From an uncultured Eubacteriales bacterium (GTDB lineage Bacteria; Bacillota; Clostridia; Christensenellales; Aristaeellaceae), in contig USDD01000087.1 of NCBI GenBank assembly GCA_900553265.1, positions 1 to 10,515 of the forward strand: a DNA stretch of 10,515 nt. Reading direction: 5' to 3'. The translations under genes were made by a program, and so were the position numbers. Shown in pieces: positions 1-6,754 of the stretch. Position 1 is the stretch's first letter; each line of letters begins with the position of its first letter. The notes under the pieces are model-generated. The model saw only the letters and a program-made list of their open reading frames with translations. It was not told where the DNA came from and made no database searches.

Positions 1-180
1 CGGGGACTTCCTTTGTTCTTACAGTTTCTTCTTCCCATCAATCGCGGATGGCGCGGCAGGCTGAGCCTGCACCCACTTGCTGCCGCGCAGGTCACATCGT
101 CCCCGGTCGCGCCATGGCGGCGCTCCGGGGACTTCCTTTGTTCTTACAGTTTCTTCTTCCCATCAATCGCGGATGGCGCG
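1..180. repeat. 125-bp direct repeat, second copy partial (55 bp exact)
   Basis: Bases 1-55 recur without a mismatch at 126-180, so the period is 125 bp. The second copy diverges after base 180. The shared segment begins CGGGGACTTCC, continues with a pyrimidine-rich stretch and ends GGATGGCGCG. The unique part of the first unit (56-125) contains a small hairpin, GCAGGC-TGA-GCCTGC, at 56-70. Because the window opens exactly inside the repeated segment, more copies may lie upstream. No protein is encoded convincingly: the only long frame here crosses the repeat and has no ribosome binding site. This looks like an intergenic duplication and is not a recognisable insertion sequence. Confidence 0.85.
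99..145 (+). terminator. terminator-like hairpin with T-rich tail
   Basis: GTCCCCGG (99-106) pairs perfectly with CCGGGGAC (125-132). Inside it GCGCC pairs with GGCGC, giving a long G+C-rich stem. The stem is followed by TTCCTTTGTTCTT, a T-rich but interrupted tail. That is the layout of an intrinsic terminator for a plus-strand gene lying left of the window. The right arm and tail are also present at 1-20, so an earlier copy of the hairpin was probably cut by the window edge. The broken T run makes this a weaker call than the other terminators here. Confidence 0.45.
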
Positions 181-264
181 CCACTGATTCCAGCGCTCCA
201 TCCGCTTTCGTTTGTGCGTGAGAACGGGGGAACGGCGGAGGTTTGTGGTTTTATGGAATTGCAG

Positions 265-279
265 ACAATGTATACAATG
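265..279 (+). promoter_or_regulatory. candidate operator/promoter: TGTATACA palindrome
   Basis: An 8-bp perfect palindrome, TGTATACA (269-276), lies in a locally A+T-rich patch about 115 bp before the rhamnosidase start. It is embedded in two direct copies of ACAATG (265-270 and 274-279). TACAAT at 273-278 could serve as a -10 box, but no good -35 box sits 16-18 bp upstream. Palindromes of the type TTGTATACAA are known operators of GntR-family regulators of carbon catabolism, so control of the rhamnosidase operon is a reasonable inference. No regulator gene is present in the window to support it. Confidence 0.3.
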
Positions 280-392
280 AATCAAACCCACGATGTTGCC
301 CCTATTATTTTTCTACCCACGGAGGATTTTCCCCCTTCGCGTCGTATTGAATAATCAGGGAAAATCAGCTGCCTGAGCAGGAGGAAGTTCAA

Positions 393-2474
393 ATGATTCA
401 AAACGCAAAATGGATTCTCTGTCCCCATCGCTACGGGCCCATGGGCAAGGCCGAGGCTTCTCCTGAGTTCCGCAAGGAGTTTGAGCTGGCGCGCGCGCCG
501 AAGAGCGCGACGCTGCAGATCTGCGGCCTGGGCTTTTTCGACGCGAAGATCAACGGTCAGAGCGTGACCGAGCGGCTGCTGACCCCGCCGTTTACCGCCT
601 ATGACAAGCGCGTGTATTTTGAGGAATACGACGTGTCCGCGCTGCTGAAGGCCGGAAAGAACGAGATTCGCGTGCAGCTGGGCGGCGGCTGGTACTGCAC
701 CGCCATCCGCGACGCGTGGCAGTTCGAGGCCGCGCCGTGGAAGGGCCCGATGCAGATGATCGCCAGCCTCATCGCCGACGGCGAGACCGTGACCAGCACC
801 GGCAGCGACTGGCAGGCCCGGGAGAGCAAAATGATCGAGAGCGAGCTGCGCGGCGGCGAGATCTGCGACGCGACCTTCGAGCAGGGCGAATGGAGGCAGG
901 CCGTGGTGCATCACGGCGCGGGCGGACGGCTGATGAAGTACGACGGCCCGGGCATCGTGGTCGAGAAGGTGCTCGAGCCCGCGTCCGTGACGGTCGTCGA
1001 GGACGGCGCGATCTACGACTTCGGCGAGAATCTGGCCGGCGACTGCGAATTCACCGTGACCGGCGCGCACGGCGACCATATGATCGCTCAGTACGGCGAG
1101 CGTCTGGACGGCAGGGGCGGTCTGGACACGGAGAACATCGCCACGTTCTGCTGGGAGCATCGCTTCCAGACCGACGAGTACATCTGCGCCGGCGAGGGCG
1201 AGGAGACCTGGCACGGTCTGTTCACCTATCACGGCTTCCGCTATGTGAAGATCACCGGAGCGGCGAAGGTCGTGTCCGTGCGCGCCCGGGCGTTCCACAC
1301 GGAGCTTCCCCAGAAGGGCGGCTTCGAGTGCGACAGCGAGGTGCTCAACGCCATTCAGGACGCGGTGCTGCGCTCCACCAGGACCAACTATCACCACATG
1401 CCCACCGACTGCCCCCACCGCGAGAAGAACGGCTGGACGGGCGACGCGCATCTGAGCTGCGAGCAGGCGCTGTTCAATCTGGACATGGCGCCGGCCTATC
1501 GCAAGTGGCTGAATGACTTTGAGGACGCGCAGCGGCCCACCGGCGAGCTGCCCGGCATTCTGCCCACCGGCGGCTGGGGCTACGTCTGGGGCAATGGCGT
1601 GTCCTGGGACTGCGCCTGCATCGTCATTCCGTGGCAGACCTACATGGCCACCGGCGACGTGCGCTTCCTGACCGAGCACTACGGCCTGATGGATCGCTAC
1701 ATCGACTACATGGCTTCCGTGGCGGAAAACGGCATCTCCACCATCGGTCTGGGCGACTGGTGCCCGCCGAAGGAGGCCAAGCCCTTCCCCACCGAGGCGC
1801 TTCTCACCGGCATCTCCATCCATCTGTACGAGATGATGGTGAAAATCGCCGAGATCACCGGCCACAGCGGCGCGAAGTTCGCCCGTCTGGCCGAGGAGAC
1901 CCGCGCGGCGTTCCACCGCGAGTTCGACGGCAGGGTTCCGGACAGCCAGACCTATCTGTCCATGCTGCTGTTCTTCAACCTGACCGACGACCGCGAGGGC
2001 GTGACGAAGCGTCTGGTGCACGAGGTGCGTGAGGCGAACGGCCACATCCTCACCGGCATCTTCGGCGCGAAGTTCCTCCTGCAGGCGCTCACCGACGCGG
2101 GCGAGGTGGAGACGGCCTACGAAATCGCCGCGCAGAAGGAGTATCCCGGCTGGTATCACATGCTCAGCAACGGCTCCGGCACGCTCTGGGAGGACTGGGC
2201 CGGCGAGAATTCGCTGAACCATCACATGTTCTCGCCCATCAGCGCGTGGTTCTATCGCGGCATCGCCGGCATCACCATTCTCGAGCCGGGCTATCGCCGC
2301 GTGCGCGTCGCGCCGAGCATTCCGTCCGAGATCAGGTTCTTCCGCGCCTGGCACGACGCGCCCATGGGCCGCCTGACCGTGGAATGGAAGGACGGCAAAC
2401 TCACCGTCACCGCCCCCGCGGGCATGGAGGTCGAGCTGGACGCGGCCGTTCCCGCCGAGCTGAAGCGCATCTGA
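393..2474 (+). CDS. family GH78 alpha-L-rhamnosidase
   Basis: This 693-residue protein is predicted to hydrolyse terminal alpha-L-rhamnose from glycosides or oligosaccharides by an inverting mechanism. Residues about 1-190 form the N-terminal beta domains (note the GLGFFDAKINGQ segment typical of GH78). A beta domain follows, with YDFGENLAGDCEF near 208. The catalytic (alpha/alpha)6 barrel runs from about 310 to 615, and a C-terminal beta domain closes the protein. The GH78 signature DCPHREKNGWTGDAH starts at residue 339; E344 is the likely general acid. E600 in TLWEDW is the likely general base, and SLNHHMF follows it. There is no signal peptide, so it should act in the cytoplasm on imported substrate. 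The start is supported by AGGAGGA at 379-385. It is the first gene of a plus-strand group with alr, M20 and dppA. Family assignment is firm; the substrate is not. Confidence 0.9.
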   Translation: MIQNAKWILCPHRYGPMGKAEASPEFRKEFELARAPKSATLQICGLGFFDAKINGQSVTERLLTPPFTAYDKRVYFEEYDVSALLKAGKNEIRVQLGGGWYCTAIRDAWQFEAAPWKGPMQMIASLIADGETVTSTGSDWQARESKMIESELRGGEICDATFEQGEWRQAVVHHGAGGRLMKYDGPGIVVEKVLEPASVTVVEDGAIYDFGENLAGDCEFTVTGAHGDHMIAQYGERLDGRGGLDTENIATFCWEHRFQTDEYICAGEGEETWHGLFTYHGFRYVKITGAAKVVSVRARAFHTELPQKGGFECDSEVLNAIQDAVLRSTRTNYHHMPTDCPHREKNGWTGDAHLSCEQALFNLDMAPAYRKWLNDFEDAQRPTGELPGILPTGGWGYVWGNGVSWDCACIVIPWQTYMATGDVRFLTEHYGLMDRYIDYMASVAENGISTIGLGDWCPPKEAKPFPTEALLTGISIHLYEMMVKIAEITGHSGAKFARLAEETRAAFHREFDGRVPDSQTYLSMLLFFNLTDDREGVTKRLVHEVREANGHILTGIFGAKFLLQALTDAGEVETAYEIAAQKEYPGWYHMLSNGSGTLWEDWAGENSLNHHMFSPISAWFYRGIAGITILEPGYRRVRVAPSIPSEIRFFRAWHDAPMGRLTVEWKDGKLTVTAPAGMEVELDAAVPAELKRI

Positions 2475-2488
2475 CCAAGACGATTCCC

Positions 2489-2518
2489 CCGGGGAGAGCG
2501 GCGCGCCGCTCTCCCCGG
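2489..2518. terminator. 30-bp perfect palindrome between rhamnosidase and alr (attenuator or weak terminator)
   Basis: The segment CCGGGGAGAGCGG (2489-2501), CGCG, CCGCTCTCCCCGG (2506-2518) is a perfect inverted repeat: a 13-bp stem with a 4-base loop. It begins 14 bp after the rhamnosidase stop. What follows is ATTTCCATTCAT rather than a T run, so termination is probably partial at best. It may instead protect or process the mRNA and lower alr expression relative to the rhamnosidase. It ends 12 bp before the alr ribosome binding site. Confidence 0.55.
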
Positions 2519-2542
2519 ATTTCCATTCATAAGGAGACAACC

Positions 2543-3667
2543 ATGACCATTTCCGAAGCGACCGCCCGCTGCTGGGCGGAGATTGATCTGGACGCGCTGT
2601 GCGAAAACTACCGTCAGGCATGCTCGATGGCCCGGGAGGTCGTCTGCGTGCTCAAGGCCGACGCCTACGGCATGGGCGCGGCGGTGGTCGGCCCGGCGCT
2701 GTTCGAGGCCGGCGCGCGCACCTTCGCCGTGGCCGACGGCGACGAGGCCGAGGAGCTGATGGACGCATGCCCCGGCGCGGACGTGCTGGTGCTCGGCCAT
2801 GTGGGCGTCGAGCAGGCCCGGCGGCTGAACCTGCGCCGGGCGATGTTCACGCTGTATTCCGCATCTCAGGGCGAGCTGCTGGCCGCCGTCGCCCGGGAGC
2901 AGAATCTGCCCGTGCGCGTCCACGTGAAGCTGGACACGGGGCTGTACCGGCTGGGCTTCTCCGGCGGCGGCGCGGCGGACGAGATCGCGGCGCTGCACCG
3001 CACGGGCCGCTTTCAGATGGAGGGTCTGTTCACCCATCTGGCGCTGCACGACCGGGAGAGCGACGAGAAGCAGTTCGCCCGATTTGCGCAGATCGAGTCC
3101 GAGCTTTCCGACCGCGGCGTGACCTTCGTCAAGGCTCATCTGCTGGACAGCATCGGCATGGTGCGCTATCCCGACTGGCGGCGCGACGCGGTGCGCTGCG
3201 GCGCGTGGCTCTACGGCGTGTGCCCGGCGCGATACGACCATCCCGAGCGCTGCCGCCCGGTGGCGAAGTTCAAGGCGCGCATCGCGCAGATTCACTTTGT
3301 TCCCGCCGGCGAGCGCATCGGCTACGACGACGACCACTATCTTACCCGGGACACCCGGGTAGCCACGCTGACGGCGGGCTATTCCGACGGCGCGCCCCGG
3401 CTGCGCCACAGCGGCGCGGTGGAGATTCGCGGCCGGCGCGCCGGCGTGCTGGGGCTGGTCTGCATGGATCAGATGATGGCGGACGTGACGGACGTCCCCG
3501 ACGCGCAGCCCGGCGACGAGGTCACGTTCTTCGGCGGACTGATCTCGCTGGACGAATACGCCGCCCAGGGCGCGCTGAACCGCAACGAAGCCCTGGCCCG
3601 CCTGACCCGCCGCGTGCCGAGAATCTACCTCCAAAATGGAGAGGCGAAGGCCGTCGGGAGGTTCTGA
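2543..3667 (+). CDS. alr: alanine racemase
   Basis: This PLP enzyme interconverts L- and D-alanine. In most bacteria it supplies D-Ala for peptidoglycan; here it may work catabolically. The 374-residue length is normal for the family. Lys38 in VCVLKADAYGMG is the PLP lysine. Lys129 in HVKLDTGLYRLGF matches the carbamylated lysine position, and Arg136 follows it. Arg218 in RCGAWLYG matches the arginine facing the pyridine nitrogen. Tyr261 in GERIGYDDD is the second catalytic base, and the VCMDQM motif lies near 306. The frame stays open upstream into the rhamnosidase gene, but the ATG at 2543 is chosen because AAGGAG (2531-2536) sits 6 bp before it and the protein begins as the family does. 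The M20 gene starts 31 bp downstream. The neighbouring dppA gene suggests a role in recycling D-Ala released from peptides. Confidence 0.93.
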   Translation: MTISEATARCWAEIDLDALCENYRQACSMAREVVCVLKADAYGMGAAVVGPALFEAGARTFAVADGDEAEELMDACPGADVLVLGHVGVEQARRLNLRRAMFTLYSASQGELLAAVAREQNLPVRVHVKLDTGLYRLGFSGGGAADEIAALHRTGRFQMEGLFTHLALHDRESDEKQFARFAQIESELSDRGVTFVKAHLLDSIGMVRYPDWRRDAVRCGAWLYGVCPARYDHPERCRPVAKFKARIAQIHFVPAGERIGYDDDHYLTRDTRVATLTAGYSDGAPRLRHSGAVEIRGRRAGVLGLVCMDQMMADVTDVPDAQPGDEVTFFGGLISLDEYAAQGALNRNEALARLTRRVPRIYLQNGEAKAVGRF

Positions 3668-3698
3668 ATTTTTCACACAATCACTGGAGGAAAAAACC

Positions 3699-4877
3699 AT
3701 GACCGTTCAAGCGTTTTACGACGAGGCGCGCGCCATTGCGCCGTGGATCGTCGAGACCCGCCGGGCGCTGCACCGCGTGCCCGAGGAGGGCTTTCATGAG
3801 GAAAAGACCCGGGCGATTATCCGGGAGAAGCTGACCGAGCTGGGCGTGCCCTTCGCCGCCGAGCAGACGTGGATCATCGCCACCGTTCAGGGCGGCCGTC
3901 CCGGAAAAACCGTGGCGCTGCGCGCGGACTTCGACGCGCTGCCCGTGACCGAGCCGGTCGGCTGCCCCTTCCGCTCGGAGCACGAGGGCTGGATGCACGC
4001 CTGCGGCCACGACGCGCACACGGCCATGCTGCTGGGCGCGGCGAAGCTGCTGATGAACCATCGCGATCTGCTGCGCGGCGCGGTGCGCCTGCTGTTCCAG
4101 CCCGCCGAGGAGACCGACGGCGGCGCGCTGCCCATGGTTCGAGCCGGAGCCATGGAGGGCGTGTGCGCCGTGTACGGCCTGCACGTTCAGCCCTATCTGA
4201 ACGTGGGCCAGATCGACACGCGGATGGGCACGCTCAACGCCGCCACCAACGAGGTGCGCCTGACGGTGCACGGACGCTCCAGCCACGCCGCCCATCCCGA
4301 CGAGGCGGTGGACGCCGCCGTCTGCGCGGCGCAGCTGCTCACCGCGCTGCAGACCGCCGTGTCCCGCAGCGCCTCGCCGCTGAAGCCCTGCGTGCTCACC
4401 TTCGGCGAAATCCACGGCGGCACGGCCTGCAACGTCATCTGCGACGAGGTGAAGCTCAACGGCACGCTGCGCACGGTGGATCCCGAACTGCGGACGCTGA
4501 TGAAGCGCCGCATCCGCGAAATCTCCGCGGGCATCGCCGCCGCCTTCGGCGCGACGGTGGACGTGGAGATCACCGACGGCTACTCGGCGCTGATCAACGA
4601 TCCCGCCGAGGCCGCCCGTGCGCTGCGGCTGGCCGGCGAGCTGCTGGGGCGGGAAAACGCGATGCTCCGCGCGGATCCCAGCATGGGCGGCGAGGACTTT
4701 TCCTTCTTCGCCGAGCAGGCCCCCGCGGCGTTCTTCCATCTGGGCTGCGCGTCCCAGCAGCCCGCCGCGCCGCTGCACAGCGCCGGCTTCACGGTGGACG
4801 AGCGCTGCCTGCCCATCGGCTCGGTCATGCACTGCGCGCTGGTATTCGACAAACTCAACGAGGAGGCAGAATCATGA
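3699..4877 (+). CDS. M20D-family metallo-amidohydrolase (amidohydrolase/carboxypeptidase)
   Basis: This 392-residue cytoplasmic zinc-type amidohydrolase belongs to the family of hippurate hydrolase, IAA-amino-acid hydrolase and N-acetyldiaminopimelate deacetylase. It cleaves N-acyl or aminoacyl amide bonds. Likely metal ligands are Cys102 and His104 in MHACGHDAH, Glu138 in QPAEETDGG, His162 in GLHVQP and His360 in LHSAGF; Glu137 is the likely catalytic base. The lid/dimerisation domain inserts at about 180-295, with HGRSSHAAHPDEAVDA at its start. The RBS TGGAGG (3685-3690) fixes the ATG at 3699; an upstream in-frame extension overlaps alr and lacks such a site. Its 3' end carries the AGGAGG of dppA and overlaps that gene by ATGA, so the two are translationally coupled. 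The substrate cannot be read from sequence; a dipeptide or N-acyl amino acid related to the D-peptide pathway is an inference. Confidence 0.88.
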   Translation: MTVQAFYDEARAIAPWIVETRRALHRVPEEGFHEEKTRAIIREKLTELGVPFAAEQTWIIATVQGGRPGKTVALRADFDALPVTEPVGCPFRSEHEGWMHACGHDAHTAMLLGAAKLLMNHRDLLRGAVRLLFQPAEETDGGALPMVRAGAMEGVCAVYGLHVQPYLNVGQIDTRMGTLNAATNEVRLTVHGRSSHAAHPDEAVDAAVCAAQLLTALQTAVSRSASPLKPCVLTFGEIHGGTACNVICDEVKLNGTLRTVDPELRTLMKRRIREISAGIAAAFGATVDVEITDGYSALINDPAEAARALRLAGELLGRENAMLRADPSMGGEDFSFFAEQAPAAFFHLGCASQQPAAPLHSAGFTVDERCLPIGSVMHCALVFDKLNEEAES

Positions 4878-5671
4878 AGCTCTATCTTTCCGCCGACATC
4901 GAGGGAACCGCCGGCATCACCCTCTGGGACGAGACCGAGTACGGCCACCCGAGATACGCCTATTTTTCTGACCAGATGACCCGGGAGGTGCGCGCCGCCT
5001 GCGAGGGCGCGGCCAACGCGGGCTTCGATGACATTCTCGTCAAGGACGCGCATGACAGCGCCTGCAACCTTCAGCCCCGGATGCTGCCCGAGGACGTGCG
5101 GCTGTTCCGCGGCTGGGGCAGCACCTACTTCGGCATGATGGCCGGGCTGGACGAGTCCTTCGACGGCGTGTTCTTCACCGGCTACCACTCCGGCGCGGGC
5201 ATGGACACCAACCCCCTCGCCCACACCATGAACCGCCAGAACCGCTATGTGCGCGTCAATGGAACCATCGCTCCGGAGCTGATGATCAACAGCCTGACCG
5301 CGGCGCGCTTCGGCGTGCCCGTGCGGCTCGTCACCGGCGATAAGGGCCTGTGCGAGTGGATGCGCGCCCAATGCCCCGGCACCCAGACCGTGGCCGTCAG
5401 CGAGGGCGTGGGCCGCGGAAGCATCTCCATCCATCCCGACAAAGCCATCTATCTGATTCGTGAAGCTGCCAAACGCGCTTCCAGGACAGAGGCACAGGAT
5501 TGCATGTTCCCGCTGCCCGACCATTTCCGCGTGGAGGTGGGCTTCAAGGAGCATTTCAAGGCCAAGAACGCCGCGTCCTATCCCGGCGTGACCCAGACCT
5601 CGCCCACGGAAATCGCCTTCGAGTGCGGCGACTGGCTCGACGCGCTGCGGATGCTGGACTTCACGCTGTGA
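4874..5671 (+). CDS. dppA: M55 family D-aminopeptidase, DppA-like
   Basis: This 265-residue protein has the length and fold signature of Bacillus subtilis DppA, a zinc D-aminopeptidase that releases N-terminal D-Ala from short D-peptides. The expected metal ligands are all visible: Asp8 and Glu10 in LSADIEGTAG, His60 in VKDAHDSA, His105 in TGYHSGAG and Glu135 in APELMIN. His117 in PLAHTMN matches the catalytic histidine. There is no signal peptide, in keeping with a cytoplasmic role after peptide uptake. The start overlaps the M20 stop (ATGA), and AGGAGG at 4861-4866 lies inside the upstream gene. With alr and M20 it forms a three-gene cassette suited to using peptidoglycan-derived or other D-amino-acid peptides. 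No transporter genes are present in the window, although dppA sits beside a dipeptide permease in Bacillus. Confidence 0.92.
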   Translation: MKLYLSADIEGTAGITLWDETEYGHPRYAYFSDQMTREVRAACEGAANAGFDDILVKDAHDSACNLQPRMLPEDVRLFRGWGSTYFGMMAGLDESFDGVFFTGYHSGAGMDTNPLAHTMNRQNRYVRVNGTIAPELMINSLTAARFGVPVRLVTGDKGLCEWMRAQCPGTQTVAVSEGVGRGSISIHPDKAIYLIREAAKRASRTEAQDCMFPLPDHFRVEVGFKEHFKAKNAASYPGVTQTSPTEIAFECGDWLDALRMLDFTL

Positions 5672-5690
5672 GATAGATGTTACGGCGCTC

Positions 5691-5834
5691 GTGAACGGCG
5701 CGGCGGCCATCGCCGCGCCGGCGACCCGGAGAATCGTCCGAACTGAAGCGGTCTCCAATGCGTGCGAATGGATTCTCCTCGCCGCGTGGCTGATTCAGGG
5801 CATGTACATTTTCAGCAGACCGAAGGAAAAGTGA
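5691..5834 (+). CDS. possible 47-aa small membrane peptide or gene remnant
   Basis: From GTG at 5691 to TGA at 5832-5834 a 47-codon frame is open. Its second half (EWILLAAWLIQGMYIFSR) is a plausible single membrane segment followed by a basic tail. The first half is alanine-rich and coincides with a strong hairpin (5696-5720). There is no Shine-Dalgarno sequence before the GTG, and no ATG in the frame until near the end. The frame also stays open upstream into the last bases of dppA, so this could be the tail of a decayed gene. I recognise no family. It is listed because the hydrophobic pattern stands out; it may well be chance. Confidence 0.18.
   Translation: MNGAAAIAAPATRRIVRTEAVSNACEWILLAAWLIQGMYIFSRPKEK
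5696..5720. other. strong hairpin after dppA
   Basis: CGGCGCGGCG (5696-5705) pairs perfectly with CGCCGCGCCG (5711-5720) around the loop GCCAT. It starts 25 bp after the dppA stop. No T run follows (GCGACCCGG), so it is not a standard intrinsic terminator. It could stabilise the 3' end of the mRNA or slow transcription before the repeat array. Confidence 0.5.
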
Positions 5835-5840
5835 GACCGG

Positions 5841-6190
5841 CGCAGGCTGGCGTTCGCCACGTCGGACGCGTCCGGCCATCGGCAGTCAGGCGTTCGCCAC
5901 GTCGGACGCGTCCGGCCATCGGCGGCTGGGTGTTCGCCACGCCGGTTTTGTCCGGCCATCGACGGTCGAGCGTTCGCCACGTCGGATTTGCCCGGCCATC
6001 GACGGTCGGGCGTTCGCCACGTCGGACGCGTCCGGCCATCGGCGGTCGGGCGTTCGCCACGTCGGACGCATCCGGCCATCGGCGGCAGAGCGTCCGCTTC
6101 GCCGGACGTGTCCGGCCATCGGCGGCCGGGCATTCGCTTCGTCAGATTTGTCCGGCCGTCGGCAGCAGAGCGTCCGCCGCGCTGAACGGC
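5841..6190. repeat. 40-bp tandem repeat array, about 8.5 copies, each with a dyad
   Basis: Units start at 5841, 5881, 5921, 5961, 6001, 6041, 6081 and 6121, with a decayed partial unit from 6161. A typical unit reads GGCGGTCGGGCGTTCGCCAC followed by GTCGGACGCGTCCGGCCATC. The centre is the perfect palindrome CGGACGCGTCCG in the first, second and fifth units. Others keep the flanking arms while the middle changes: GCCGG-TTTTGT-CCGGC in unit 3 and GCCGGAC-GT-GTCCGGC in unit 7. There are no unique spacers, so this is not CRISPR. The unit length is not a multiple of three and both strands lack stops, so long open frames across it are not evidence of genes. The array ends about 50 bp before the next gene. 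Confidence 0.92.
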
Positions 6191-6237
6191 GCGCCCTCCC
6201 TTCCGCAGCGAACCCTTTCACAGGAGGAACAACGTAC

Positions 6238-6747
6238 ATGAGCGAGAATTTCGTCCATTGCCAGCGCGGGCTGGCCGGCGTGAGCCTGCACGACTGCCAC
6301 GTGACGCGCATCGACCGGCGCGGCGGCTCCCTGGAGCTGACGCTGCCGCGGGGCGTATGGCTGCTGCCCGGGTGCCCGGACAATCCCGGCGAAACGGTCT
6401 GCAAAACCCGCGCGGCGATGCTGCGCCTCCCGGCGGCAGAGCTGCCGCGCGCACTGGCCGTTCGCCCGATGAAGCGCCGCGCAAAGCCGCCGCGCAGATC
6501 GGCCCTTCGCCCTCTGGAGAGCCGCGCAGAGCCTAATCCGCTTCCGTGGAACCGGCTGCGCCGGCGCGTCAACGCCGAGGGCTGGACGCTGGAATTCCTT
6601 TCCTGCAGCGTCCGCGGAGCCTTCGCGCAGATGGAATGCTGGCTGTGGAAGCCCGGCCTGAACCCCGCCTGCGAATGCTTCTTCACGCTCCGCGTCGATT
6701 CTCTGGAGGTTCTGTGGAGCGAAATCGACCCGAAAATACGAGGATAA
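6238..6747 (+). CDS. hypothetical protein with internal duplicated basic segment
   Basis: This 169-residue protein was not recognised. The start is well supported: AGGAGGA at 6222-6228 lies 9 bp before the ATG. The N-terminal part (about 1-65) alternates short hydrophobic strands, for example VTRIDRRGGSLELTLPRGVW, and looks like a small beta-rich domain. The C-terminal part (about 103-165) is similar in character, with several Cys and Trp residues. Between them, residues 70-99 are two 15-residue repeats, PRALAVRPMKRRAKP and PRRSALRPLESRAEP, encoded by a 45-bp tandem duplication. This basic, proline-rich insert is unlike the flanks. There is no signal peptide or membrane segment. The stop is 7 bp from the next gene, so the two are probably co-transcribed. 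Its leader abuts the 40-bp repeat array. Function unknown. Confidence 0.7.
   Translation: MSENFVHCQRGLAGVSLHDCHVTRIDRRGGSLELTLPRGVWLLPGCPDNPGETVCKTRAAMLRLPAAELPRALAVRPMKRRAKPPRRSALRPLESRAEPNPLPWNRLRRRVNAEGWTLEFLSCSVRGAFAQMECWLWKPGLNPACECFFTLRVDSLEVLWSEIDPKIRG
6445..6534. repeat. 45-bp tandem duplication inside a coding region
   Basis: Units 6445-6489 and 6490-6534 are related copies. Both start CCGCGC and share TTCGCCC and a later GCCGCGCA segment, with scattered differences between them. The unit is in frame (15 codons), giving two related 15-residue repeats in the encoded protein. It appears to be an expansion of a G+C-rich minisatellite that the gene has tolerated. Confidence 0.65.
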
Positions 6748-6754
6748 TCTTGAA

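Noticed and set aside
13..354. 113-codon plus-strand frame at the start of the window
   Set aside because: It crosses the exact duplication and the terminator-like hairpin, lacks an RBS, and its protein resembles nothing known.
282..2621. 779-codon open frame on the minus strand opposite the rhamnosidase
   Set aside because: It is a shadow of the G+C-rich codons of the plus-strand gene. The plus frame carries the complete GH78 motifs and an RBS.
5841..6190. CRISPR array
   Set aside because: Units are contiguous and similar along their whole length, with no unique spacers, and no cas gene is nearby. The same holds for the array at 10311-10515.
5692..6193. The 11-mer TGAACGGCGCG at 5692-5702 and 6183-6193 as target-site duplication of a mobile element around the array
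   Set aside because: The segment between contains no transposase or terminal inverted repeats, and such G+C-rich words are common here. Probably chance.
5762..6241. Long open frames on both strands through the 40-bp array, giving apparent repeat proteins
   Set aside because: The unit is 40 bp, so every copy shifts frame, and all frames are open only because the repeat lacks stop codons. No RBS or family signature supports any of them.
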